From an uncultured Alistipes sp. (GTDB lineage: Bacteria > Bacteroidota > Bacteroidia > Bacteroidales > Rikenellaceae): a stretch of 64,000 nucleotides of DNA. The translations under genes and the position numbers were made by a program. Below, one piece after another: positions 28,559-36,719 of this stretch. The first letter of the stretch is position 1; the number at the start of each line of letters is the position of its first letter. The notes beneath the pieces were generated by a model. That model was given only the letters and a program-made list of their open reading frames with translations. It was not told the DNA's origin and made no database searches. The stretch spans positions 124,001 through 188,000 of the forward strand of contig CANQDE010000001.1 of assembly GCA_947591475.1 (NCBI GenBank), given 5' to 3'.

Positions 28559-29311
28559 TTATTCGGACAGATTGCGGAAACGAGAGTCGATGTAGTGCTG
28601 GAACGTCTCTTTGTAGATTTCGCCGATGGGAAGATACTCGGTCTCCGAAATATAGACCCGTCCGCGCACGTAGGAGCGGATGTAGTCGAGATTGACGATG
28701 TAAGAGCGGTGTATCCGCATGAAATGCTCCGCCGGAAGAGCAGTCTCCATGTTTTTCAGTCGGAAGAGGGTCGTGATGCACGTTCCGTTCGTCAGGTGCA
28801 TCCGCACGTATTCGCCCTCGCTTTCCAAGTAGATGATGTCGCTGATTTTCACCAACGAAACCTTGTAATCGGCTTTCACTGAGATGTACTCCTTGTCTTT
28901 TGGTTCGGCTTCGGGCACAGGCGCCTCGGAAGAGGGGGCCTGTCGTTTTTGCAGCAGTTCGTAGAGCGAATGGGCCTTGGCGGCCGCACGGCTGAAGTCG
29001 GCGAAATCGAAGGGCTTGAGCAGATAGTCCACCGCGTCGAGTTTGAACCCCTCGATGGCGTATTCCGAATAGGCGGTCGTGAAGATAATCATCGGCCGGT
29101 CGATCAGCGAGCGCACGAAATCCACGCCGTTCAGATCGGGCATGTTGATGTCCACGAAGATCAGATCGACCGCCTGACGGCCCAACAGCTGCTGGGCGTC
29201 GAGGGCATTGTTGCAGGTGGCGACCAACTCCAAATAGGGGAGTTTCGCGATGTAGGAGGACAACTGGCGCAGAGCCAGCGGTTCGTCGTCGATGGCGATA
29301 CATTTAAGCAT
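28559..29311 (-). CDS. LytTR-family response regulator
   Basis: 250 residues from MLKCIAIDDEPLAL. The N-terminal receiver has the acidic pair in IDDEP and the phosphoacceptor Asp in LIFVDINMPDLNG. The C-terminal LytTR DNA-binding domain has the family wording ISVKADYKVSLVKISDIIYL and MRIHRSYIVNLDYI. The start codon overlaps the histidine-kinase stop by 8 bases; an upstream in-frame Met would extend into the kinase gene and is unlikely. With its partner it forms a LytS/LytR-type two-component system at the distal end of the plsY operon. Confidence 0.93.
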   Translation of the reverse strand: MLKCIAIDDEPLALRQLSSYIAKLPYLELVATCNNALDAQQLLGRQAVDLIFVDINMPDLNGVDFVRSLIDRPMIIFTTAYSEYAIEGFKLDAVDYLLKPFDFADFSRAAAKAHSLYELLQKRQAPSSEAPVPEAEPKDKEYISVKADYKVSLVKISDIIYLESEGEYVRMHLTNGTCITTLFRLKNMETALPAEHFMRIHRSYIVNLDYIRSYVRGRVYISETEYLPIGEIYKETFQHYIDSRFRNLSE

Positions 29312-30380
29312 GGAGGGTCGGGATTTCGAGTTTGACGGTGTAGGTGTTCGGCGTTTCGTGGACACGGAGCAGGTAGTTCTTTTCGCCGTAGATGAGTTCC
29401 AGCCGTTTGCGGACGTTTTTCAGCCCGATTCCGTCCGCGGAGGAGCCTCCTCCGTCCGCAGCGGAACGGTTCCGGCTGTTGCTGATGATCGCCGTTACCT
29501 TGTCGTCGCTGCAACCGATGCGGATATGGATGAACGAGGCCTTGTTCGAACTCACGCCGTGTTTGAAAGCGTTTTCGACGAAGACGATGAGCAACAGCGG
29601 CGGAATGGTGATGCGGGTCGGCAGGACGGGCGGCTGTTCGATGCGAATATCGACGGCATCGGTGTAGCGGATGCGCATCAACTCGATGTAGTTCTTCAAA
29701 AACTGGATGTCGCGATCCAGCGAAATAGTCTCCCGTTCCGAATCATACAACACGTAACGCATCATCTTCGAGAGTTCGATGACGGCGTTTTTGGCCGATT
29801 CCGTGTCGATGTCGATCAGTGCGTGAATGTTGTTCAGCGTATTCATGAAGAAATGCGGATTGATCTGGTATTTCAGATAATCCATTTGCACCTGCATATT
29901 CTGCTCTTGGAGCTCCTTCATCTGTTGTTCGTCGCGGATCGACTGGTACATCAGTTTGATGCCCGAGTTGGCTCCGGTCATGAAGAGGCCCAGAATGACG
30001 TTCCAGTGCATTTCGAGGTCGGTGAACGAGGCTTTGTGTCGGGCGGTGGGGTCGGTCAGGTCGGTCTGCGCGACCTCCGCAACGCAGTATTGTTCGTAAA
30101 GGTCGACGATCCAAAATACGCTGGTGATGAGCACCAGATCGCAAATAAGATATTTCCAGTATTGGTGGCGGAGCAGATAGCGTCGGGCGATGACGGCGTT
30201 GTGGACCAGAAAGATGGTCAGATAAGGAATGATTTTCCGCCAAGACGTCAGCACGTTTTCCAAGCTCACGTGCAGCTCCGACATCATCTTCGAGTTGAGC
30301 ACCGGCACCAGAATGATGGCCAGCCAGACCATCACGTAGAGCAGGTTCTCGCCGATGGCTTGTTTTTTAGTGATCTTCAT
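29304..30380 (-). CDS. LytS-type sensor histidine kinase
   Basis: 358 residues with about four N-terminal membrane segments (for example LLYVMVWLAIILVPVL and YLICDLVLITSVFWIV). A His_kinase domain with phosphoacceptor His in QINPHFFMNTLNNIHALI follows, then a GHKL ATPase domain (VENAFKHGVS; GIGLKNVRKRLELIYG). It overlaps the acyl-CoA ligase end by 14 bases and the regulator start by 8, so all three are probably translated from one mRNA. The signal is unknown; the lipid-gene context hints at membrane or fatty-acid status (inference). Confidence 0.93.
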   Translation of the reverse strand: MKITKKQAIGENLLYVMVWLAIILVPVLNSKMMSELHVSLENVLTSWRKIIPYLTIFLVHNAVIARRYLLRHQYWKYLICDLVLITSVFWIVDLYEQYCVAEVAQTDLTDPTARHKASFTDLEMHWNVILGLFMTGANSGIKLMYQSIRDEQQMKELQEQNMQVQMDYLKYQINPHFFMNTLNNIHALIDIDTESAKNAVIELSKMMRYVLYDSERETISLDRDIQFLKNYIELMRIRYTDAVDIRIEQPPVLPTRITIPPLLLIVFVENAFKHGVSSNKASFIHIRIGCSDDKVTAIISNSRNRSAADGGGSSADGIGLKNVRKRLELIYGEKNYLLRVHETPNTYTVKLEIPTLHA

Positions 30381-32094
30381 GTCGGGCCTTCGACTTCATC
30401 TGTTCCAGTAGGGAAGGGGTGTAAAGGTAACGCTTGATGCTGCGTTTGGGCGTCTTTTCGAATTCGGAAGGGTAGAGCACGATTTCGCCGATCTGTTCGT
30501 AGGAAGCTAATTGTGCGTTGAGTTCCTGCAAATTGCGTTGCATGATCTCCGACAGTTCGCCCCGCACGCCTTCGTTTTCGGCCTGTTCGTAGTCGGGGAC
30601 GACCAGCGCCCGCAGATGGCCGTTGCCGGTGTCCACGACGAGCGATTCGAGCACCAAATACATGTTGTTGAGTTTGTCCTCGATCTCTTCGGGGTAGATG
30701 TTCTGCCCGTTGCCGGAGAGGATCATGGTTTTCGAGCGGCCGCGGATGTAGAGCGTTCCGTCGGGGTCGAGCGTGCCTATATCGCCCGTGTGCATCCAGC
30801 CGTCCGGTTCGAGCACTTGGCGGGTGTCCTGTTCGTTCTTGTAATAGCCCGGCATGACGTTTTCGCCGCGAACGAGAATTTCGCCCGCTACATGCTCGGG
30901 GTCGTCGGAATCGATGCGGATTTCGAGATAATCTTTCAGATAGCGCCCGACCGATCCCCGTTTGAACTCGTCGTCCGACGAAAAACTGATAAGCGGGGCG
31001 CATTCGGTCATGCCGTATCCGACCGTGATCGGGAAATGAATCTTCATCAAAAAGGATTCCGTCTCTTGGTTCATCGGGGCGCCGCCGACGATGACCAACG
31101 CAATGTTGCCGCCGAACGCATCCACTAACTTCTTGCGGATGACCGAATGGATGGCCGTGTTGAGCAGGGGAATTTTCATGGCAATCGACATGGCGCCCTT
31201 TTCGAGCAGCGGCATGATCTGTTTGCGGTAGATTTTTTCGAGAACCAGCGGCACGCAACAGATGACGGTCGGTTTCACGACCGACAAAGCTTCGACCAGA
31301 ATTTTCGGCGAGGGAATACGTCCCAGCAATGTGATGTGTCCGCCGACGGCTAACGGCGTCAGAAAGTCGATTGCGCAACCGTAGGCATGGGCCAGCGGCA
31401 GGAACGAAAGCGTGCGGCCTCCCTGTTGGAAGTAGTGCAGTCCGGTCTGTTTGTTGCAGGTGTTTATGGCGAATACCACGTTGCCCGTAAGGTTGTTCAC
31501 CGTGAGCATTACGCCTTTCGAATGGCCCGTCGTGCCCGACGTGTAGTTGAGCAGCACGACCCGATCGTTGGGAATGTCGGCGTATCGGATGTCGTTGATG
31601 CTGAATCCGCGGGGATATTTCGTGCGGTAGTGTTTCAGAATGTCGCGTTGGAATTTGGTCAGCGACTGGCCGTCGCGTTCATAGAGAACGTGGAAGTCGG
31701 TTAGCGAGAACACGGCGTCCACCCGTTTGATTTGATCCTCCTCGATTAGGTCCCAGAAGTTGTCGCCCAAGAAGAGCAGCCGGCTTTCCGAGTGGTTGAT
31801 GACGTGGATGATGTCCGGCGCCGTGAAGTCTTGCAGAATGGGAACGATGACAGCCCCGTAGGTGATGGTCGCTAAATAGGTGATGCACCAGCGCGGATTG
31901 TTCCGGCCGATGAGGGCGATTTTTTCGCCTTGGCCGATGCCCGCTTTCTTGAACAACAGGTGAAGCTTGGCAATCTCCTTGGCCATTTCGTAGTAGGAGA
32001 AGACCTCGTTTTTGAAATAGTCGGTCAGGGCCGATTTTTCGCGGTTTTCGCGGAAACTCTTTTCGTAGATGCGGATCAGATTCTCTTGTAACAT
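30367..32094 (-). CDS. AMP-forming long-chain acyl-CoA synthetase/ligase
   Basis: 575-residue ANL-superfamily enzyme that activates a carboxylate, probably a fatty acid, with ATP. The phosphate loop is LNYTSGTTGHSKGV. The adenine-binding motif reads VGYGMTECAPLISF. The hinge region is RSKTMILSGNGQNIYPEEIE, and a C-terminal Lys in KTPKRSIKRYLY fits the catalytic position. It is at the short end for bacterial FadD-like proteins with no extra domain. It sits 26 bases after plsY and overlaps the sensor kinase by 14 bases. Confidence 0.92.
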   Translation of the reverse strand: MLQENLIRIYEKSFRENREKSALTDYFKNEVFSYYEMAKEIAKLHLLFKKAGIGQGEKIALIGRNNPRWCITYLATITYGAVIVPILQDFTAPDIIHVINHSESRLLFLGDNFWDLIEEDQIKRVDAVFSLTDFHVLYERDGQSLTKFQRDILKHYRTKYPRGFSINDIRYADIPNDRVVLLNYTSGTTGHSKGVMLTVNNLTGNVVFAINTCNKQTGLHYFQQGGRTLSFLPLAHAYGCAIDFLTPLAVGGHITLLGRIPSPKILVEALSVVKPTVICCVPLVLEKIYRKQIMPLLEKGAMSIAMKIPLLNTAIHSVIRKKLVDAFGGNIALVIVGGAPMNQETESFLMKIHFPITVGYGMTECAPLISFSSDDEFKRGSVGRYLKDYLEIRIDSDDPEHVAGEILVRGENVMPGYYKNEQDTRQVLEPDGWMHTGDIGTLDPDGTLYIRGRSKTMILSGNGQNIYPEEIEDKLNNMYLVLESLVVDTGNGHLRALVVPDYEQAENEGVRGELSEIMQRNLQELNAQLASYEQIGEIVLYPSEFEKTPKRSIKRYLYTPSLLEQMKSKARHEDH

Positions 32095-32120
32095 GGGCGG
32101 ATGTTCGGCTCGTGGGTGAT

Positions 32121-32837
32121 TTACTTTTCGGGTTCGCCGGTTTTCGGCTCGTCATTTTTACCGATCGGCGGGACGATTTTTCGCGGATGCCAGATATAGG
32201 TTTTCGACTCCGTATGCGAAAGCAGCCGTTTGATGTTTTTGCGATGGGTTATCACCAAGAGGATGGCGATGACGAACGAAAAGACGATGAATGACGTATT
32301 GATTTTGGAGGTTTGGGGCGAGAGGAGCGTGAAAATCGGGAAGCAGCATCCGGCGATGATCGAACCGAGAGAGACGTAGTGCGTAATGATCAGTACGACG
32401 AACCATACGCCGAAGCAGAGCAGGGCGATGGAGGGAACGATGCCCGTTACGGCGCCGACTAACGTTGCGACGCCCTTGCCGCCGCGGAATCCTGCGAAAA
32501 TCGGGAAGATGTGGCCCAGCACGGCGGCGAAGAGGGCGGCGATTTTCAGGTTGATGATGTCGTTGTTGCCGACGATGTCGTCGTAGTGGAGGATTTGGAT
32601 GAGGGTTACGGCGACGAATCCTTTCAGAAAATCGAGTGCAAAGACCGGACCGGCGGCACGACGGCCCAAGATGCGCAGCATGTTGGTCGTTCCGGCATTT
32701 TTCGAACCGTATTCGCGGATGTCGATACCGTAGTATTTCTTGCCGATCCACACGGCGCTCGGAGTCGAGCCCAGCAGATAGGCGATAATCAGCATGGTGG
32801 TTGCACAATATATGGTAAGCGGTGTAATCGTAGGCAT
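32121..32837 (-). CDS. plsY: Glycerol-3-phosphate acyltransferase PlsY
   Basis: An inner-membrane enzyme that acylates glycerol 3-phosphate from acyl-phosphate, the first step of phospholipid synthesis. 238 residues from MPTITPLTIYC; a longer reading would include promoter DNA. The three PlsY motifs are present: LLGSTPSAVWIGK, SKNAGTTNMLR (usually GNPGATN-like) and GHIFPIFAGFRGGKGVAT. Several membrane spans are evident. The hydrophilic C-terminal tail (GKNDEPKTGEPEK) is slightly longer than in many PlsY proteins. Confidence 0.93.
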   Translation of the reverse strand: MPTITPLTIYCATTMLIIAYLLGSTPSAVWIGKKYYGIDIREYGSKNAGTTNMLRILGRRAAGPVFALDFLKGFVAVTLIQILHYDDIVGNNDIINLKIAALFAAVLGHIFPIFAGFRGGKGVATLVGAVTGIVPSIALLCFGVWFVVLIITHYVSLGSIIAGCCFPIFTLLSPQTSKINTSFIVFSFVIAILLVITHRKNIKRLLSHTESKTYIWHPRKIVPPIGKNDEPKTGEPEK

Positions 32838-32866
32838 GATTTGGGTCTGTTTTTGGTTCTTTTCGC

Positions 32867-32898
32867 CAAAGATACGAAAAGTCGAGCGCAGAAGCAAG
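32867..32898 (-). promoter_or_regulatory. plsY operon promoter
   Basis: On the minus strand: CTTG at 32898-32895, a 20-base spacer and TATCTTTG at 32874-32867. Transcription would start near 32860, about 23 bases before the plsY start. A second TATCTTTG box (32948-32941, minus strand) has no clear -33 element. A small inverted repeat CAAGC-TAAC-GCTTG just upstream (about 32895-32910) could be an operator. Confidence 0.7.
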
Positions 32899-32949
32899 CG
32901 TTAGCTTGATTATGCCGAGACGGAGTATCTTCGACGCAGTCAAAGATAC

Positions 32950-33262
32950 GAAAATTTTTATTAACTGGCACGGATCGCACTGTTTTCGGGCAAAACAATA
33001 GGCAGCGAAGAAAGCCTTGCTAAGCATCGTAACGATCTTCCGCATAAGGAGCCGCTTTTAAAAGCGGCGGGACGCAGCCTGCGGAGGCGAGCAGAGCGAG
33101 CCTTCGCCCGCCGAGGCTGCGGCTCGCGCGGCCCATCGGGCCGCTGACATAACGGATATAACAGTCGGCAGTGAAGAAAGCGTTGAAAAGCATGATAACG
33201 ATCTACCGCATAGGGAACCGCTTCCAAAAGCGGCGCATCGGGAACCCCGTTCAAACGGGGCG
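32950..33262 (+). repeat. Family B intergenic repeat cluster (B2)
   Basis: Two family B units in plus orientation. The first starts TTTTTATTAACTGGCACGG (about 32955), continues with GGCAGCGAAGAAAGC (about 33001) and ends in the stem CCGCTTTTAAAAGCGG (about 33052-33067). A long GC palindrome follows, with GCGGCCC-ATC-GGGCCGC at about 33128-33144. The second unit begins near 33166 and carries two successive stems, CCGCTTCCAAAAGCGG and CCCCGTTCAAACGGGG, each preceded by GGGAACC. The last stem overlaps the 3' end of the DUF2851 gene and supplies its final codons and stop. Confidence 0.8.
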
Positions 33263-34207
33263 GTGAACTTTGTCTAAAATCCGTCGGCCTACGGGACAGG
33301 CGGCGCAGCGATTGTCCGAGCAATAGACTTTGGCGAGTTGCAGCAGCGCCTGCGATTCGAATGCGTTCGCCGGAGCCGGAACGCCCGCGTCGCACCATGT
33401 CCGGATGTAACGGTTGTTCTCCGGCCGGATCAACTCCAACAGTCTCAACGCATTCTCGTGCAGTTGCTCGTTGCCCGTGTAGCTGCCGTAGGCGAATTGC
33501 AGCACGGCGACCAAATTGATGCCGATGATGTCGGCCTTGAATTTCCCGATGCGTTTGGGATGCCATTCGTGCTCCGCATTGGGCGTGTAGTGGGTGTTCC
33601 AGTAGTCGGGCGCCTCGACGCAGAAAAGTTGTTGGATTTCGTCAATGTTCCGGCATTCCATCGTGCGGTTCATGACGAATTCGTCTTGGGCGAAAAAGCG
33701 GGCCGCCTGCACGATTCGCAGCAGCGGATGGTTGGCCGGTCGAATGTCCGTCAGATTCCATGCTGCGGCCTCCATCGGTTCGAGCGTGTATTTGGCGGCG
33801 AGGTGTTCGAACAATCGCAGCAGGTCGAGCAGGTAGGTGTCGTGTTCGTAGAGGGTCAACAGCCCCGATACGCCCAGCAACATCGCTTCGACGGCATGGG
33901 GCGTCGTCCGTTCGCGCAACACGATTTTGTACGGGACGCGCTGGGCCAACGTGAGATAAGCTTTTTGATTGGTGCTGTCGCCCAAGGTGCGGAAATAGAG
34001 CTGATAGAAAGTCTGGTTCCAGTCGCCCGAACAGCTTTCGCGGAGTTCGTTGACGAGGCCCATTTTGTAGCGGAGCCGATCGAAAGCCAAGGTCGTGAGG
34101 ATTTCATGGCGGTGCAGCGGATCCGCTCCGGCCAGATAGTTGGCGCAAGCCTCTCTCGTGCTATCCTGCTGCAACTGTTCAATTATCCGGTTCTCCTGCT
34201 CCGACAT
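33251..34207 (-). CDS. Short DUF2851 family protein
   Basis: 318 residues from MSEQENRIIEQL, two bases after the preceding gene. The C-terminal half fits DUF2851 well: NQTFYQLYFRTLGDSTNQKAY, a long helical middle, IDEIQQLFCVEAPDYWNTHY, and a terminal cysteine cluster ending RCAACPVGRRIL. Family members are usually about 420 residues, with an N-terminal region (QYIW...HNTDAGPDF type) that is missing here. The last residues RPV and the stop lie within a family B hairpin, so a repeat insertion may have reset the 3' end. Function unknown; predicted cytoplasmic. Confidence 0.8.
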   Translation of the reverse strand: MSEQENRIIEQLQQDSTREACANYLAGADPLHRHEILTTLAFDRLRYKMGLVNELRESCSGDWNQTFYQLYFRTLGDSTNQKAYLTLAQRVPYKIVLRERTTPHAVEAMLLGVSGLLTLYEHDTYLLDLLRLFEHLAAKYTLEPMEAAAWNLTDIRPANHPLLRIVQAARFFAQDEFVMNRTMECRNIDEIQQLFCVEAPDYWNTHYTPNAEHEWHPKRIGKFKADIIGINLVAVLQFAYGSYTGNEQLHENALRLLELIRPENNRYIRTWCDAGVPAPANAFESQALLQLAKVYCSDNRCAACPVGRRILDKVHRPV

Positions 34208-34209
34208 CG

Positions 34210-34530
34210 CTACAACAGATTCAGTTCCATCAGCGCTTCTTCGCTCATCATGCTCTTGTCCCACACGGGATCGAAGGTCAGAATGACGTTTACGGCCTGT
34301 ACGCCCTTGATTTTGGCGACTTCTCGATTGACGTCCTCGACCAGCATGTCGGCCATCGGACAGTTGGGCGCCGTGAGCGTCATGCGGATATTCGCCGTGC
34401 CGTCGGGCGTGTAGTCGATTTCGTAGATCAGTCCGAGATCGTAGATGTTGACCGGTATTTCGGGGTCATAGATATTTTTGAGTGTCAGTACGATCTCCTT
34501 CTCGACCTGTAATATCTCTTCCGGTGTCAT
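34210..34530 (-). CDS. SufT-like MIP18/DUF59 Fe-S assembly protein
   Basis: 106 residues, a complete DUF59 domain. It starts MTPEEILQVEKEIVLTLKNI and has the family core YDPEIPVNIYDLGLIYEI and the conserved Cys in TAPNCPMADML. Such proteins help deliver Fe-S clusters to target proteins in the cytoplasm (family knowledge). It follows sufE by 14 bases and precedes the DUF2851 gene by 2, so these form one operon. Confidence 0.93.
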   Translation of the reverse strand: MTPEEILQVEKEIVLTLKNIYDPEIPVNIYDLGLIYEIDYTPDGTANIRMTLTAPNCPMADMLVEDVNREVAKIKGVQAVNVILTFDPVWDKSMMSEEALMELNLL

Positions 34531-34544
34531 GTGTCGTTTCGTTT

Positions 34545-34970
34545 TTATTCCGCCGCGGCCTCTTTGCTGGCGAAGGCAAGCGCATAGAGGCGCATCTGTT
34601 TGACCATGGCGGCCAGCCCGTTCGATCGGGTGGGCGAAAGGTTGGCGCTCAAACCGATGGTGTCGATGAAATAGAGTTCCGTGTCGAGTATTTCGCGCGG
34701 CGTGCGGCCGTCGAGCACCCGAATCAGCAAGGCGATGATGCCTTTGGTGATGATGGCATCGCTGTCGGCTGCGTAATGGACTTTGCCGTCGTCCATGCGG
34801 GCATCCACCCACACGCGCGACTGGCAGCCTTGAATCAGATATTGTTCCGTGCGGTGCGCCGGATCGATGGCGGGCAGCGTGTCGGCCAGTCCGATCAGGT
34901 AGTCGTATTTGTCGAGCCAGTCATCGAAAACCGAGAACTCCTCGATGATTTCCTCTTGAATTTTGTCCAT
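34545..34970 (-). CDS. sufE: SufE-family sulfur acceptor
   Basis: 141 residues. Accepts persulfide sulfur from a SufS-type desulfurase. The acceptor Cys lies in YLIQGCQSRVWVDA, the expected context. LGLSxNLSPTRSNGL-like sequence near the C-terminus (IGLSANLSPTRSNGL) is also typical. No sufS, sufB, sufC or sufD is in the window, so the core SUF genes must lie elsewhere. Adjacent to the SufT-like gene. Confidence 0.95.
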   Translation of the reverse strand: MDKIQEEIIEEFSVFDDWLDKYDYLIGLADTLPAIDPAHRTEQYLIQGCQSRVWVDARMDDGKVHYAADSDAIITKGIIALLIRVLDGRTPREILDTELYFIDTIGLSANLSPTRSNGLAAMVKQMRLYALAFASKEAAAE

Positions 34971-34976
34971 AGTTCG

Positions 34977-36542
34977 TTATAAATCGACAATCTCTTTCAG
35001 CACTTCGCCCTCTGAGGCCGCCGGTTCGGCGATGCCTGCGACATGGGCCAGCGTCGGCGCCACGGCGGTCATATCGACCCGCCGCCCGATGCGTTGCGCA
35101 CCGATGCCCGAGCCGTAAAAAATCAGCGGCACCTGCGTATCGTAGCCGTAGAGCGACCCCGATGACGAGACGCACCGGTCGCGTTCCTCGATGTAGCCGG
35201 GTACGAAATTCAAAATGACGTCGCCCGAGCGGCGCGGATAGAATCCGTTCTGCATCTTGCGGGCATAGCCGCTGCCGAAGTAGCTCGTGCGCATGGCCGT
35301 GGCGGCCAGTGCGTGCGATACGCCGCTGAATTGCATGGCGAAGATCGCCACTTCGTTCTGCACCTCCGAGAGATTCAGCCCGCGTTCGTAAATCAGGTTG
35401 TGATTGAGCCACAAACATTGGTCCTCGCAGGCCAGAATCCAGTCGCCGGTGCCGTAACGCACGTTCAGAAATCCGTTGACGATGACTTCGAATTGTCGGT
35501 TGTTGAATCGGTCGGTCGCGTGGGGCCCGTAGTCGTACGAAGGGCTGGTGCCGTGATCGGAGGTGAAGACCACCACGACCTCCTCGTTTTTGACCTGCGC
35601 GAAGACGAAGGTCAGAAAATCTTCCAAATCGCGGTCGAGTCGGTAGTACATGTCTTCGACCTCGATCGATTCGGGGCCGTAGGCCTCGGCGATGCGGCGC
35701 GACGGGTCGAGACAGATGTTCAGCAAATCGGGCGTCGCATCTTTTCCCAACCGATATTGTGCGATGGCTTGCTTGGCGAATCCAAACAGCGCTGTGTTGC
35801 CGGCCGGCGTGTAGAGCAGTTTTTCGTAGTCCGAAGTCAGATTCAGCTTGCCTTTTTGGCCCTTCGCCCGTCGGCCTTTGCCCGAAAGGGCGACATCCCA
35901 ATGACGCGTGTTGCGGTATCGGTCGCTTCCGAGCAGCGTGCGCCATTCGGATGCGACGTACGAGGTGTTGTAGTGTTCGCGGTTGCTGCGGCTTATCCAG
36001 TCGGGAAGCGTCTCGACGTAAGCGGGCGACGATGCCCAGTTGCAGGCTTCGTCGAGCCAGTAGGCGATTCCGCTACGTCCGCTCATTACGACGGCCGAAA
36101 CCGGTTCGGCGGCGATCGTTACGGCATTGCTGCCCGGAGCCTGTTGCAACAGGGTCTCTCCGAGGGTCGGGGCGATCAGTTGTTCGGGATTCGGTTGTTC
36201 CGCATCGCCGAGCAGCAAGACGGGCCGGTTGGAGGTGTAATCCATCCAGCGGGTGCCGATCACGCCGTGGGTCGAGGGCATGGCTCCCGTAGTGAGCGTC
36301 GCCAGCGACACGGGGGTCGTGGTCTGTTGATAGTCGTAACGGCTGTCGGTGTAGAGGGTGCCCTCTTCGGCGAGGCGTCGGATGCCTCCTGCACCGAAGT
36401 TCGCGGAGTAGCGGTCGATGTCCTCGGCCCGCATCGAACCGACGACGATGTTGACGATCAGCCGCGGTTCGGCGGCTGAAACGAGGTCGGCGGCAAACAG
36501 CCCGAGCGCTGTCAGGCAAAGTGTGATGAATTTGCGTCCCAT
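34977..36542 (-). CDS. PafA-like alkaline-phosphatase-superfamily protein with eroded active site
   Basis: 521 residues with an N-terminal signal (MGRKFITLCLTALGLFAADLVSA), so periplasmic. Overall it follows PafA-type phosphatases, including GPESIEVEDMYYRLDRDLEDFL, SDHG and YDTQVPLIFYG. Against the usual family wording most ligand positions are changed: VVDQMR reads VVGSMR; the Asp and His of TDYIGHxFGP read RRIAEAYGP; DTHVP reads DTQVP; the Asn of IGNDW reads IGTRW. Only the Asp-His of SDHG and probably the catalytic Thr remain. It is likely a non-catalytic scaffold or binding protein. It leads the sufE-sufT-DUF2851 operon. Confidence 0.8.
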   Translation of the reverse strand: MGRKFITLCLTALGLFAADLVSAAEPRLIVNIVVGSMRAEDIDRYSANFGAGGIRRLAEEGTLYTDSRYDYQQTTTPVSLATLTTGAMPSTHGVIGTRWMDYTSNRPVLLLGDAEQPNPEQLIAPTLGETLLQQAPGSNAVTIAAEPVSAVVMSGRSGIAYWLDEACNWASSPAYVETLPDWISRSNREHYNTSYVASEWRTLLGSDRYRNTRHWDVALSGKGRRAKGQKGKLNLTSDYEKLLYTPAGNTALFGFAKQAIAQYRLGKDATPDLLNICLDPSRRIAEAYGPESIEVEDMYYRLDRDLEDFLTFVFAQVKNEEVVVVFTSDHGTSPSYDYGPHATDRFNNRQFEVIVNGFLNVRYGTGDWILACEDQCLWLNHNLIYERGLNLSEVQNEVAIFAMQFSGVSHALAATAMRTSYFGSGYARKMQNGFYPRRSGDVILNFVPGYIEERDRCVSSSGSLYGYDTQVPLIFYGSGIGAQRIGRRVDMTAVAPTLAHVAGIAEPAASEGEVLKEIVDL

Positions 36543-36559
36543 GTTTCCGATAAAACGGA

Positions 36560-36567
36560 CAAATTTA
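36560..36567 (-). promoter_or_regulatory. Candidate -7 box for the PafA-like operon
   Basis: TAAATTTG on the minus strand, matching TAnnTTTG, 18 bases upstream of the start codon at 36542. No good TTTG lies 19-21 bases further upstream, so the -33 element is weak or absent. Confidence 0.5.
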
Positions 36568-36719
36568 CGAATTTATTTCGATACGGCGGCGCGCCGGGCG
36601 GTTATTTTGCGCAGGACAATGATGACCGACCGTGCAAAAAATTGATTTTTCGGATTTTCGACTGGAGTTTTCCTTGGACGGGGCTAAAACCGGATGGACA
36701 GCCGGTTTCGGCCTGCGGT

